Origin: [Actinomadura] parvosata subsp. kistnae
GTDB taxonomy: Bacteria > Actinomycetota > Actinomycetes > Streptosporangiales > Streptosporangiaceae
Length of the DNA stretch: 64,000 nucleotides
Reading direction: 5' to 3'
Assembly: GCF_900323885.1 (NCBI RefSeq)
Contig: NZ_OOHJ01000013.1
Location: 62,001-126,000 of the forward strand
Both the position numbers and the translations under genes were made by a program. The notes beneath the pieces were generated by a model that was not told the DNA's origin, searched no databases, and saw nothing but the letters and a program-made list of their open reading frames with translations. Position 1 is the first letter of the stretch, and the number at the start of each line of letters is the position of its first letter. Shown piece by piece: positions 1-7,957 of this stretch.

Positions 1-173
1 CTCTGCTGCCAGAGCGTCAGCACCAGCGTGCCGTCCTGGGCCAGGAACGCGTAGCGCCGCCCGTCCTGCTGCGACTCGCCCGCCACCGCGAACCCGAAGA
101 CGCGCCGGTAGAACTCCTTGGACGCCTCGAGGTCGGTGACGTTGAGCCCGATGTGCCCGGTCTGAAAGGACAT
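1..173 (-). CDS. VOC-family (glyoxalase/bleomycin-resistance fold) protein, N-terminal part
   Basis: The visible 57 residues begin MSFQTGHIGLNVTDLEASK and continue with FYRRVFGF, the classic first beta-alpha-beta module of vicinal-oxygen-chelate proteins; the His of GHIGLNV is the usual first metal-ligand position. The C-terminal half lies outside the window, so substrate and metal use cannot be judged. The ATG is preceded by GAGGAG with a 6-nt spacer, which fixes the start. The gene heads away from the CGNR regulator gene, and the two promoters carry the same paired 7-mer, so control by that regulator is likely (inference). Confidence 0.85.
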   Translation of the reverse strand, partial: MSFQTGHIGLNVTDLEASKEFYRRVFGFAVAGESQQDGRRYAFLAQDGTLVLTLWQQ

Positions 174-183
174 CCCACACTCC

Positions 184-215
184 TCTAACGGATGCACGAC
201 TGATTTGCCGTTAGA
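184..215. promoter_or_regulatory. Paired 7-mer operator of the VOC gene
   Basis: TCTAACG (184-190) and its reverse complement CGTTAGA (209-215) are separated by exactly 18 nt. The left copy abuts the Shine-Dalgarno of the VOC gene. The same arrangement with the same 18-nt spacing precedes the CGNR gene at 834-865. A third CGTTAGA is at 246-252. Binding by the CGNR protein is an inference. Confidence 0.6.
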
Positions 216-235
216 AGCACTATAACGGCAAATCA
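201..235. repeat. Perfect 13-bp inverted repeat
   Basis: TGATTTGCCGTTA (201-213) pairs perfectly with TAACGGCAAATCA (223-235) around a 9-nt loop. It lies between the VOC start and the 3' end of the CGNR gene and overlaps the right half of the paired 7-mer operator. It may be a second operator or the terminator of the CGNR transcript. No T-run follows it on either strand, so an operator seems more likely. Confidence 0.55.
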
Positions 236-258
236 GATGCTTTGGCGTTAGAAGAGGG

Positions 259-825
259 TCATTTCTTGTGCTCCCGGTAGTGCCTGGCCGCTCGGGCGCG
301 GTTCCCGCAGGCCGTCGAGCACCACTCCTGACGTGGGTGTTCCTTGACGTAATAGAGCACGCAGCGGGGCGCCTGGCAGGTGCGCAACAAGGCCCGCTCG
401 GGGCTCGCCAGGAACTCGACGGCCGCCGTGGCGAGCCGGCCGCGCAGCCGGGCGGACGCGTCGGCGGGCGACACGGTGACGAGGGCGGGCTCGCCGTCCC
501 AGGAGAGCTGCGGAGCCGTGGGCGCCGCCAGGGCTGTGGCGTTGACCAGCGCCAGCGCCTCCTCGAACGGGGGCAGCTCGGCCGCGTCCGCCCGGCTCGG
601 CGGCCCGGGCGCCACGGCCCTGGCGAACAGGGCGCGGACCGCCTGGCGCAGGCGCACGGTCTCCTGCCGCAGCTCCTCCGAGGCGGTGAAGGACGCGTCG
701 AGGCCCAGCTCCGCCGCGTGCTCGCGAGCCCAGGCCGTCATCCCCTCGACGTCGGACAGGTTGTCGACCAGGCCCGAGCGGGCGGCTCTGACCGTGCTGA
801 CGAAATCAAGGCTCAGGAACGACAT
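259..825 (-). CDS. CGNR zinc-finger protein with ABATE domain, putative transcription regulator
   Basis: The protein has 188 aa. The N-terminal ~130 residues match the ABATE (putative stress-induced regulator) domain. The C-terminal ~45 residues form the CGNR zinc finger: CQAPRC, then WCSTACGNRARAARHY, giving four Cys ligands and the name motif CGNR. Family members are thought to bind DNA through this finger. A TCTAACG-N18-CGTTAGA pair lies 8 nt upstream of the ATG, suggesting autoregulation. GGGGAG directly touches the ATG, leaving no normal spacing, so translation may be weak or start from a short leader. Function beyond DNA binding is not known. Confidence 0.85.
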   Translation of the reverse strand: MSFLSLDFVSTVRAARSGLVDNLSDVEGMTAWAREHAAELGLDASFTASEELRQETVRLRQAVRALFARAVAPGPPSRADAAELPPFEEALALVNATALAAPTAPQLSWDGEPALVTVSPADASARLRGRLATAAVEFLASPERALLRTCQAPRCVLYYVKEHPRQEWCSTACGNRARAARHYREHKK

Positions 826-833
826 CTCCCCAA

Positions 834-865
834 TCTAACGCCTGCTCGGAAGGGGAGCCGTTAGA
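834..865. promoter_or_regulatory. Paired 7-mer operator of the CGNR gene
   Basis: TCTAACG (834-840), 18 nt, CGTTAGA (859-865), starting 8 nt upstream of the CGNR start codon. It is the same design, spacing and near-same distance to the ATG as at the VOC gene (10 nt). It sits next to, but does not overlap, the TetR-type palindrome at 873-902. Confidence 0.6.
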
Positions 866-872
866 TAAAAGA

Positions 873-902
873 TGCGTGATCAGAAAATTTGCTGATCACG
901 CA
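873..902. promoter_or_regulatory. TetR-type operator palindrome
   Basis: TGCGTGATCAG (873-883) and CTGATCACGCA (892-902) form a perfect 11-bp inverted repeat around 8 A/T-rich nt. It lies 22 nt upstream of the GTG of the TetR gene and within the divergent gap to the CGNR gene. This is the expected place for a self-repressing TetR operator. Confidence 0.7.
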
Positions 903-924
903 AAATCCTTCTAGAGTCGGCGGC

Positions 925-1536
925 GTGACCGGACTGCGAGAGCGCAAGAAGCAGGCCACGCGCGAGGCCCTGATGACGGCCGCGCTGCGGCTGGCCCTGG
1001 AGCGCGGCCTGGACAACGTCCGGGTCGAGGACATCGCGGCCGAGGCCGGCGTCTCGCCCCGCACGTACAACAACTACTTCGCCAGCAAGTACGAGGCGAT
1101 CACCGCCCGCCACACCGACCGCGTCCGCGCGTCCGTCGAGGCGCTGCGCGCCCGGCCCGCCGGCGAGCCCTTCTGGGACGCGCTGACCGAGGCCATGGTG
1201 CAGCCGTGGGCCCGCCACGCCGGCACCACCGGCCAGGCGCCGGCGCCCGAGCTGCTGGCCGGCATCCGCATGCTCAGCGAGGAGCCCGCGCTGCGGGCCG
1301 AGTCGCTGAAGGTGGCCTTCGCCGCCGACGGCGAGCTGGCCGCGGCCATCGCCGAGCGCGTCGGCGCCGACCCCGCCCGCGACCTGTACCCCAGCCTGGT
1401 CGCGGTCACCGTGACCGCGGCCGTGCAGGCGGGCGTCGCGCACTGGCTGCGCGCCGACCCGCCCGTCCCGCTCGTGCCGGTGCTGCGCGACTGCCTGCGC
1501 GCGCTGGCCGCCGGGCTGCCCGCCCCCACCGAATGA
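925..1536 (+). CDS. TetR/AcrR-family transcriptional regulator
   Basis: 203 aa. The N-terminal helix-turn-helix is clear: RERKKQATREALMTAA, then VRVEDIAAEAGVSPRTYNNYF, a TetR signature. The C-terminal ligand domain is not recognisable to a subfamily. I use the GTG at 925 because the in-frame TTG at 889 lies inside the operator palindrome and has no ribosome site. The gene is followed after 11 nt by an FAD monooxygenase, so the pair probably forms one transcript repressed through 873-902, with the monooxygenase substrate or a relative as inducer (inference). Confidence 0.9.
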   Translation: MTGLRERKKQATREALMTAALRLALERGLDNVRVEDIAAEAGVSPRTYNNYFASKYEAITARHTDRVRASVEALRARPAGEPFWDALTEAMVQPWARHAGTTGQAPAPELLAGIRMLSEEPALRAESLKVAFAADGELAAAIAERVGADPARDLYPSLVAVTVTAAVQAGVAHWLRADPPVPLVPVLRDCLRALAAGLPAPTE

Positions 1537-1547
1537 GGAGACCCCGC

Positions 1548-2978
1548 ATGGACATCGTGATCGCCGGAGGCGGCCCCAACGGGCTCATGCTGGCCTGCGA
1601 GCTGAGCCTGGCGGGAGTCAGGCCGCTCGTGGTCGAGCGCCTGCCGGAGCGCAGCGACCAGCCCAAGGCCAACGGCATCGTCGGCCAGGTCGTACGCCTC
1701 CTGCGCCGGCGCGGCCTGGCCGAGCAGGAGGCCCCCATGCCCGCGTTCGTGTTCGGCGCGATGCCGCTGCACCTGGCCGGGCTCGACGACAACCCGCTGC
1801 ACGGCATCGGCATCAAGCAGCCCGAGCTGGAGGAGCTGCTGGAGCGGCGGGCCCTGGAGCTGGGCGTGGAGATCAGGCGCGGGCACGAGCTGACCGGGCT
1901 CGCCCAGGACGCCGACGGGGTGACGCTGGAGGTGGCGGGCCCCGGCGGGCCTTATGAGCTGCGCACCCGCTACCTCGTCGGCTGCGACGGCGCGCACAGC
2001 AAGGTGCGGAAGCTGAGCGGGATCGGCTTCCCCGGCACGCACGCCGCCGATGTCGTCAGCCGCACCGCCCACGTCACCATCCCCGGCGGGGTGGCCGGGC
2101 GGATCGAGCTGGAGGTGCCGGGAGCGGGCACGTTCGCGCTCTACACCTGGCACAGGACCGAGCGCGGGGCGTACGCGATCCTGCCGGCGGGGCCCGGCGT
2201 GTTCACGGTCGCGGCGATGGAGTGGGACTCCGCGCCGCCCGGCGACGACGTGCCCATGACCGTGGCCGAGCTGCGCGAGAGCCTGGCCAGGGTGATCGGC
2301 GCCGACCTGCCGCTGGCCGAGCCGGCCGGCCCGGGGCCGCACCTGCTGCGGCGGCTCAACGGCCGCAACACCCGCGTGGCCGACCGCTACCGCGAGGGCA
2401 GGGTGTTCGTGGCCGGCGACGCCGCGCACGTGCACTCCGCCATGGGCGCGCCGGGCCTCAACCTGGGCCTCCAGGACGCCGCGAACCTGGCCTGGAAGCT
2501 GGCCGCCGAAGTGCGCGGGTGGGCGCCGCCCGGGTTGCTCGACACGTACGACGCCGAGCGCCGGCCCGCCGCCGAGCGGGTCGCCCTGCACACCCAGGCG
2601 CAGCTCGCGCTGACCGCGCCGGGGCCCGAGGTGACGGCGCTGCGGCAGGTGTTCGGCGAACTGCTGGGCGACCCGCCCGCCCGGCGGCGCATCGCCTCCC
2701 TGCTGGCCGGCTCCGACGTGGTCTACCCGATGCCCGCGCCGCCGCATCCGCTGGTCGGCCGGTTCCTGCCCGACGTGCCCGAGCAGGCCGGGGCGCGGCC
2801 CGTGCTGCTCGGCGCGACCGGCGATCTGCGCGTCCGTCATGGGCGGGTGGACGTCGTGCCGTGCGACCGTCCCGAGGCGGTGCTGGTGCGGCCCGACGGG
2901 TACGTGGCCTGGGCGGGCGCCCCGGACGAGACGCTGGAGCAGGCGCTGCAGACCTGGTTCGCCGAGTCTGTGGCGTGA
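1548..2978 (+). CDS. FAD-dependent aromatic-ring-type monooxygenase (PheA/TfdB, PF01494 fold)
   Basis: 476 aa. Starts MDIVIAGGGPNG, the Rossmann GxGxxG that binds the FAD ADP moiety. YLVGCDGAHSKVRK supplies the DG motif and GRVFVAGDAAHVHSAMGAPGLNLGLQDA the GD motif of class A flavoprotein hydroxylases, which use NAD(P)H and O2 on phenolic or polyketide substrates. The length is usual once the C-terminal thioredoxin-like tail is taken as short. GAGGAG lies 7 nt before the ATG. It shares a transcript with the TetR gene. The substrate cannot be deduced; detoxification of a plant or antibiotic aromatic is plausible. Confidence 0.9.
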   Translation: MDIVIAGGGPNGLMLACELSLAGVRPLVVERLPERSDQPKANGIVGQVVRLLRRRGLAEQEAPMPAFVFGAMPLHLAGLDDNPLHGIGIKQPELEELLERRALELGVEIRRGHELTGLAQDADGVTLEVAGPGGPYELRTRYLVGCDGAHSKVRKLSGIGFPGTHAADVVSRTAHVTIPGGVAGRIELEVPGAGTFALYTWHRTERGAYAILPAGPGVFTVAAMEWDSAPPGDDVPMTVAELRESLARVIGADLPLAEPAGPGPHLLRRLNGRNTRVADRYREGRVFVAGDAAHVHSAMGAPGLNLGLQDAANLAWKLAAEVRGWAPPGLLDTYDAERRPAAERVALHTQAQLALTAPGPEVTALRQVFGELLGDPPARRRIASLLAGSDVVYPMPAPPHPLVGRFLPDVPEQAGARPVLLGATGDLRVRHGRVDVVPCDRPEAVLVRPDGYVAWAGAPDETLEQALQTWFAESVA

Positions 2979-2986
2979 GCCGGAGC

Positions 2987-3060
2987 GCCTAGAGCGCGCG
3001 GCGGAAGGTGTGCCTAGAGCGCGCGGCGGAAGGTGTGCCTAGAGCGCGCGGCGGAAGGTG
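2987..3060. repeat. 25-bp tandem repeat, three copies, containing the 3' end of the GlxA gene
   Basis: Three head-to-tail copies (2987-3011, 3012-3036, 3037-3060) of a unit beginning gcctagagcgcgcgg. The copy nearest the gene holds the last codons (TFRRAL) and the TAG stop of the minus-strand GlxA gene. The two outer copies repeat these plus the stop beyond the gene. They are identical except for the terminal base, so the expansion looks recent. Confidence 0.95.
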
Positions 3061-3995
3061 CGGCGGTAGGCCAGCGGCGAGACGCCGACGGCGGTGTGCA
3101 GGTGCTGGCGCAGCGACACCGCCGTGCCGAACCCGGCCCGCCTGGCCACCTCCTCCACCCCCAGGTCCGTCGTCTCCAGCAGGTGCCTGGCGTGCTGCAC
3201 GCGCTGGCCGTTCAGCCACTTCGCCGGGCTCTGGCCGGTCTCCTCGCGAAAGCGCCTGGTGAACGTGCGCACGCTCATCCTCGCGTGCTCGGCCAGCGCG
3301 GCCAGGTCGAGCGGGGCGTCGAGGTGGGCGAGCATCCAGTCGCGGGTGGCCGCCGTGCCGCCGCGCTCGCCCAGGGGGAGGGGCCGGTCGATGTACTGGG
3401 CCTGGCCGCCGTCCCGCCAGGGCGGCATGACGCAGCGCCTGGCCACCCGGTTGGCCACCTCGCTGCCGTGGTCGCGCCTGATCACGTGCAGGCACAGGTC
3501 CAGGCCCGCCGCCACGCCGGCCGAGGTCAGCACGTCGCCGTCGTCCACGAACAACACGTCGGGGTCCAGCCTGACCTTCGGGAAGAGCTCGGCGAAGCGG
3601 GCCGCCTCGCGCCAGTGCGTGGTGGCCGGGCGGCCGTCGAGCAGGCCCGCCGCCGCCAGCACGAACGCGCCCGTGCAGATCGACATCGTCCTGGGCCGCC
3701 CCTGGAGGGCGGCGAGCAGGGTGTCGGTGATCGTGCCGTCCTTCATGGCCCGGCCCGCGTGGATGCCGGGCACGAGGACGGTGTCGGCCGTGTCGAGCAC
3801 GTCGAGGTCGTGGTCGGGCTGCACGCTGTAGCCCGCGCCGCACCGTACGGGGCGGCGGCCTTCCGAGCAGGTCACCACCTCGTACAGCTTCTCGCCCGAC
3901 GCCGTCTCCGCCGCCCAGAACACCTGGCCGGGGACGCCGAGGTCGAGGGTGGCGAAGTGGTTGAGCACCACGACGGCGACGCGATGGGGTCTCAT
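3039..3995 (-). CDS. GlxA-family transcriptional regulator (DJ-1/PfpI domain plus AraC HTH)
   Basis: 318 aa from the ATG at 3995 (MRPHRVAVVVLNHFATLDLG); an upstream in-frame ATG at 4013 would add six residues. Residues ~5-170 form a DJ-1/PfpI-like domain with the nucleophile-elbow-like SICTGAFVLAAAGLLDGR and ATTHW. Residues ~215-315 hold two AraC helix-turn-helices (LAALAEHARMSVRTFTRRFREETG and VEEVARRAGFGTAVSLRQH). Relatives sense small metabolites and activate neighbouring catabolic genes. It is divergent from the MFS transporter gene with a short shared promoter region, its most likely target. Its 3' end is tandemly triplicated. Confidence 0.92.
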   Translation of the reverse strand: MRPHRVAVVVLNHFATLDLGVPGQVFWAAETASGEKLYEVVTCSEGRRPVRCGAGYSVQPDHDLDVLDTADTVLVPGIHAGRAMKDGTITDTLLAALQGRPRTMSICTGAFVLAAAGLLDGRPATTHWREAARFAELFPKVRLDPDVLFVDDGDVLTSAGVAAGLDLCLHVIRRDHGSEVANRVARRCVMPPWRDGGQAQYIDRPLPLGERGGTAATRDWMLAHLDAPLDLAALAEHARMSVRTFTRRFREETGQSPAKWLNGQRVQHARHLLETTDLGVEEVARRAGFGTAVSLRQHLHTAVGVSPLAYRRTFRRAL

Positions 3996-4066
3996 GGCCG
4001 GATTCTTACACATATTGGCTTTCCGGCCACTCGTGACCCAGTAAGGGGATAAATCAGGATTGGCGC

Positions 4067-5332
4067 ATGACAGTGAGCACCACCCCCTCCACCCGGCGCG
4101 GGCTGCACCGCGCCTGGTACGTCGCGGCCGTCGCGTTCGTGGCGATCCTGGGATCGGCCGGCTTCCGCGCCACCCCCGGCGTGCTGATCACGCCGTTGCA
4201 GGAGGAGTTCGGCTGGTCGGCCGGCACGATCTCGCTGGCCATCTCCGTCAACCTGGTGCTCTATGGCCTGACCGCCCCCTTCGCCGCCGCCCTCATGGAC
4301 CGCTTCGGCATGCGCCGCGTGGTCGCCGTCGCGCTGCTGCTGATCGCGGCGGGCAGCGGCCTGACCGTGTTCATGAGCGCGAGCTGGCAGCTCCTGCTCT
4401 GCTGGGGCGTGCTGGTCGGGCTCGGCACCGGCTCGATGGCGCTGGTGTTCGCGGCGACGGTGGTGGACCGCTGGTTCGTCCGCCACCGCGGGCTCGTCAC
4501 CGGCGTGCTCACCGCCGCGGGGGCCACCGGGCAGCTCGTGTTCCTGCCGGTGCTCGCCCAGCTCGCGCACGGCCCCGGGTGGCGCTTCGCCTCGCTGACC
4601 GTGGCCGCGGCGGCGCTGGCCGTGGTGCCGTTCGTGTGGTGGCTGCTGCGCGACCGTCCCGAGGACGTCGGCACGACGGCGCTCGGCGCGGACCCGGCCG
4701 CCCCGCGCCCCGAGCCGGCGAGGACCAACGCGGCGCTGCGAGCCGTCACCGTGCTCGCGTCCGCGGCCCGCACGCGGCCGTTCTGGCTGCTCGCGGGCGG
4801 CTTCGCGATCTGCGGCGCGAGCACGAACGGCCTGGTCAGCACCCACTTCATCCCCGCCGCCCACGACCACGGCATGGCCGAGCCGGTCGCCGCCGGCCTG
4901 CTGGCGATCATCGGCATCTTCGACATCGCGGGCACGGTCGCCTCGGGCTGGCTCAGCGACAAGGTCGACCCCAAGGTGCTGCTCGGCGTCTACTACGGCC
5001 TGCGCGGGCTGTCGCTCATGGTGCTGCCCGGCCTGTTCGCGGCCACGACCGAGCCCAGCATGCTGGTCTTCATCATCTTCTACGGCCTCGACTGGGTCGC
5101 CACCGTGCCGCCCACGGTCGCCCTGTGCCGGCGCATCTACGGGGCCGACGGCGCCGTGGTGTTCGGCTGGGTGTTCGGCTCCCACCAGGTCGGCGCCGCG
5201 ATCGCGGCCGTCGGCGCCGGGCTCACCCGCGACCACCTCGGCGCCTACGACCTCGCCTGGTACGCGGCGGGCGCCCTGTGCCTCCTCGCCGCCGGCATGT
5301 CCCTGGCCATCGGGCATGCTGGTAGGCGATGA
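4067..5332 (+). CDS. MFS transporter
   Basis: 421 aa with about 12 hydrophobic segments. The loop between helices 2 and 3 reads AALMDRFGMRRV, the major-facilitator motif A (DRxGxRR), and the second half has SGWLSDKVDPK in the matching place. The N-terminal sequence (ATPGVLITPLQEEFGWSAGTIS) resembles the oxalate/formate and monocarboxylate-like branch. Divergent from the GlxA regulator. Its TGA overlaps the ATG of the PTH2 gene (ATGA), so the two are translationally coupled although functionally unrelated. Substrate unknown. Confidence 0.88.
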   Translation: MTVSTTPSTRRGLHRAWYVAAVAFVAILGSAGFRATPGVLITPLQEEFGWSAGTISLAISVNLVLYGLTAPFAAALMDRFGMRRVVAVALLLIAAGSGLTVFMSASWQLLLCWGVLVGLGTGSMALVFAATVVDRWFVRHRGLVTGVLTAAGATGQLVFLPVLAQLAHGPGWRFASLTVAAAALAVVPFVWWLLRDRPEDVGTTALGADPAAPRPEPARTNAALRAVTVLASAARTRPFWLLAGGFAICGASTNGLVSTHFIPAAHDHGMAEPVAAGLLAIIGIFDIAGTVASGWLSDKVDPKVLLGVYYGLRGLSLMVLPGLFAATTEPSMLVFIIFYGLDWVATVPPTVALCRRIYGADGAVVFGWVFGSHQVGAAIAAVGAGLTRDHLGAYDLAWYAAGALCLLAAGMSLAIGHAGRR

Positions 5333-5988
5333 ACACCGAGCTGTATGTCCTGCCCCTGGTTGTGCGGATCGAGCGGGCGGCCCCTCCCGAGCGCACCGAC
5401 GCCCTGGAGGCGGCCGCCATGGCCGTGCTGAGCCTGCTCGACGACCCGGGCGAGTTCGCCGCCGAGGTGCACGCCTGGGAGTCCACCGGGAAGATCCGCA
5501 AGGTCGTGCGCCGGGCCAGAGGCGCCGAGTGGCGCCGGGCCGTCGCGCTGCCCGGCCGAACGATCGAGCACCGCACCGCCGAGGTGCGCGTGCACCCGCC
5601 CGTGCCGCTCGACGACTGGCCGCGCGACCTGGCCCGGCTGCAGGTGTCCGGCACCGAGCTGACCGACACCGCCGCGCCGGGGCCCGCCGGGCCGCCCGTC
5701 CTGTGGGCCAACCCGGCGCTGGAGATGTCCGCGGGCAAGGCCATGGCGCAGGCCGGGCACGCCGCCCAGCTCGCCTGGTGGGCCAGCGACGCGGGAGAGC
5801 GGGCCGCCTGGCGCGAGCGCGGCCTTTCCGCATCCGTACGGACGGCGGCCACGCCGGCGGAGTTCGAGGCCATGGTGGCGGCCGGGCTGCCCGTGGTGCG
5901 GGACGCCGGGTTCACCGAGATCGAGCCCGGCTCGTGCACGTTCGTGGCCGACGCGCCCTGGCTGGCCGGCCGCGTCGCCCGTTCCTAA
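5329..5988 (+). CDS. Peptidyl-tRNA hydrolase, PTH2 family
   Basis: 219 aa. The catalytic core is in the C-terminal half: MSAGKAMAQAGHAAQLAWW matches the PTH2 pattern GKxxAQxxHA, followed by an FTEIEPGSCTFVA strand close to the usual TEIxPGSxT of the family. PTH2 releases tRNA from peptidyl-tRNA dropped by ribosomes. The first ~120 residues are an actinobacterial extension without a known fold. The start overlaps the MFS stop (ATGA). The TAA stop overlaps the TAG stop of the convergent DUF3616 gene by three bases. Confidence 0.88.
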   Translation: MNTELYVLPLVVRIERAAPPERTDALEAAAMAVLSLLDDPGEFAAEVHAWESTGKIRKVVRRARGAEWRRAVALPGRTIEHRTAEVRVHPPVPLDDWPRDLARLQVSGTELTDTAAPGPAGPPVLWANPALEMSAGKAMAQAGHAAQLAWWASDAGERAAWRERGLSASVRTAATPAEFEAMVAAGLPVVRDAGFTEIEPGSCTFVADAPWLAGRVARS

Positions 5989-6962
5989 GGCTCCTGGATC
6001 CTGAACACGTCCGCGAGCACGCCGCCCGCCGGGGTGATCCTGGCGGGCGACGGGCTGTCGTAGACCACCATGAGCCGGTCGTCGGCCAGCCGCACCATGC
6101 CCTCGGGGTGGTCGCAGCCCACGCCGTACGGCAGCTCCAGCACGGTCTCCAGCTCGTCCGCCGGGACGACGCCCGCCCGCTTGGCGCGCGGGCGCCAGCG
6201 CACGACGCGTACCGGGCCGTCGAGGTCCATGGTGGGCCCGGCCAGGAGCAGCAGCGCGTTCCCGTCGGGGCACATGTCGCGCACGCCGAGGCCGCTCAGG
6301 TTCAGGAAGTGCTTGCGGTACGGCTCGCTCAGCCGCAGGCGCCCCTTGCCCGCGTCCTCGACCCGCAGCTCCAGCACCACGGCCCAGCCGCGCAGCACGG
6401 GGCCGCGCAGGCCGAGGTAGACGCGGTCGGGGGTGACCGCGATGCCCTCGATGTCGAGCCCGTTGTCCTTGCCGGGCAGGGCCAGGAACGGCGCGAGGTG
6501 CGGGTCGTCGCGCAGGTGCTCGGTGAGGTCGCGGGAGCCCGACATGACCGCGCCGCGTTGAGGTGACTCGGTGCGGGGGTCGAGCGGCAGGCGGGCCAGG
6601 ATGAAGCGGTTCTCCTCCCTGATCACCGAGGCCAGCCGTTCGGGGCCGCGCTCCGGGTCCTTCGCCCTGACCTTCCTGCGCTTCAGGCTGTGCGAGCCGA
6701 CCAGCCAGAGGTAGCCGTTCGCCCGGGCCAGGCCCTCGATGTCCGCCTCGTCGCGCGGCCCGGCGGGCAGGTCGATGTAGTCGGCGAGCTGAAACGTGCG
6801 CTGGTCGCCGTAGTGGTCGCCGGTCCACGTGAGGTGCTCGAAGGAGGCGGTCTCGTCGCCGGCCACCCACAGGCCGGTGGAGCTCTGCCGGATCGCCGAG
6901 AGGTTCGTGTGCGTCTGGGACGCTCGAGAGGCGTGGTCGAAACGCAGCTCAACCTGTTCCAC
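5985..6962 (-). CDS. DUF3616 domain protein
   Basis: 325 aa, beginning with a GTG (GTG GAA CAG). Repeated beta-strand blocks such as NLSAIRQSSTGLWVAGDE, ADIEGLARANGYLWLVGSHS and LDIEGIAVTPDRVYLGLRGP suggest a propeller, with the characteristic DIEG(L/I)A element of DUF3616 seen twice. No signal peptide, so it is probably cytoplasmic. No catalytic residues are known for the family. Divergent from the next gene and convergent with the PTH2 gene. Confidence 0.85.
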   Translation of the reverse strand: MEQVELRFDHASRASQTHTNLSAIRQSSTGLWVAGDETASFEHLTWTGDHYGDQRTFQLADYIDLPAGPRDEADIEGLARANGYLWLVGSHSLKRRKVRAKDPERGPERLASVIREENRFILARLPLDPRTESPQRGAVMSGSRDLTEHLRDDPHLAPFLALPGKDNGLDIEGIAVTPDRVYLGLRGPVLRGWAVVLELRVEDAGKGRLRLSEPYRKHFLNLSGLGVRDMCPDGNALLLLAGPTMDLDGPVRVVRWRPRAKRAGVVPADELETVLELPYGVGCDHPEGMVRLADDRLMVVYDSPSPARITPAGGVLADVFRIQEP

Positions 6963-7063
6963 CCCGCCATGATTGCACTTCGATAGCTTCCGGGGCGCAA
7001 TGGCGGGATTTGTCGTACGCTCCCGTCGTGCTCCAAGGGGAAGATGAGATCAAGGGTTCCCGA

Positions 7064-7921
7064 GTGAGAACCGCCGCAAGGCGTGGGATCCCGGTTTCTC
7101 CGCCCAAACGCTCCCGCATCGGCGATCTGCGCATGCGGGTGGTGTACCGGGGGCTGGCCGTGGCCGCCGCCGTCGCAGCGGTCGTCGCCGTGGCGGTGGT
7201 CGTGGTGCTCCCGCCGGAGCCGGACGAGGTCGCCGCGGGGCCGGTAACCGCGCCGCCGGCCGCGCCCTCCTCGTCCGGCTCCGCACCTTCTTCTGCACCG
7301 GCCGCCACACCGGCCGCCACGCCTGCGGCCGCATCGTCCTCGGCCCCGCGCGAGACGCCGTCGCCCGGTGCCTCGCTGGCGCCCGGTTACACGGCCATGG
7401 AGGCCCTGTACGCCGACCCCCGCGTCCCCAGGCTGACGCGCGGCGTGAAGCGCATGCCCCTGCGCTCCCCGGGCAAGCGCTTCGTCAAGGACACCCGTAC
7501 CGGACTGGCCGTGCCCAAGCTCCCGCGCCCGTGGAAGGTGTACCGCGCGGCCCCGTTCACCACCAGGCAGGCGCTGCCGAAGCGGCGCGGCGCGAGCCCG
7601 CGCGGCATGTTCGTGACCTGCCCGCTGCCGATCATGGAGCAGAAGTCGCCCCGCGACACCGCCCTGCTGGCCGCCCGCTGGACGCTCAACCACCACCCCA
7701 AGGGCTCGCGCATCACGTGGATCGCCTCGCAGCCGGTCAAGCGCGGCTGGCTGCTCGTCTACCGCGTCGCCTACGGCAAGCGCAGCTCGCGTGCCGCCGT
7801 GGTGGTGATGGACGGGGGAACAAGCAAACCGGGTCTTGCGTTCGTAACAGTGCCTGACTCGCAGCGCAAGCAGTGGCGCGATATCGGCCGCGTGGCCTCA
7901 GGGGTGCGTGTTCTAGGCTAG
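7064..7921 (+). CDS. Membrane-anchored protein with Ser/Pro/Ala linker, unknown function
   Basis: About 285 aa from the GTG at 7064, which has AAGGG upstream; in-frame GTG 7028 and TTG 7010 are alternatives. A basic N-terminus precedes one transmembrane helix (LAVAAAVAAVVAVAVVVVL), then a ~55-residue Ser/Ala/Pro-rich linker, then a ~170-residue extracellular domain with MFVTCPLPIMEQKSPRDT and NHHPKGSRITWI. I do not recognise the domain. It ends 36 nt before the likely ftsH start, so it may share the ftsH transcript and act on the same membrane face (inference). Confidence 0.75.
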   Translation: MRTAARRGIPVSPPKRSRIGDLRMRVVYRGLAVAAAVAAVVAVAVVVVLPPEPDEVAAGPVTAPPAAPSSSGSAPSSAPAATPAATPAAASSSAPRETPSPGASLAPGYTAMEALYADPRVPRLTRGVKRMPLRSPGKRFVKDTRTGLAVPKLPRPWKVYRAAPFTTRQALPKRRGASPRGMFVTCPLPIMEQKSPRDTALLAARWTLNHHPKGSRITWIASQPVKRGWLLVYRVAYGKRSSRAAVVVMDGGTSKPGLAFVTVPDSQRKQWRDIGRVASGVRVLG

Positions 7922-7957
7922 AAGATCATGAATGCGGCGATAATGGGGAGTGACGCC

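Noticed and set aside
2987..3060. attL/attR site of an integrated element
   Set aside because: The copies are adjacent, not flanking; no integrase gene is in the window.
3992..5833. Long antisense frames over the MFS and PTH2 genes, and similar ones over FtsH, leuS and tricorn
   Set aside because: Typical of GC-rich coding DNA; no family motif and Arg/Gly/Pro-rich composition.
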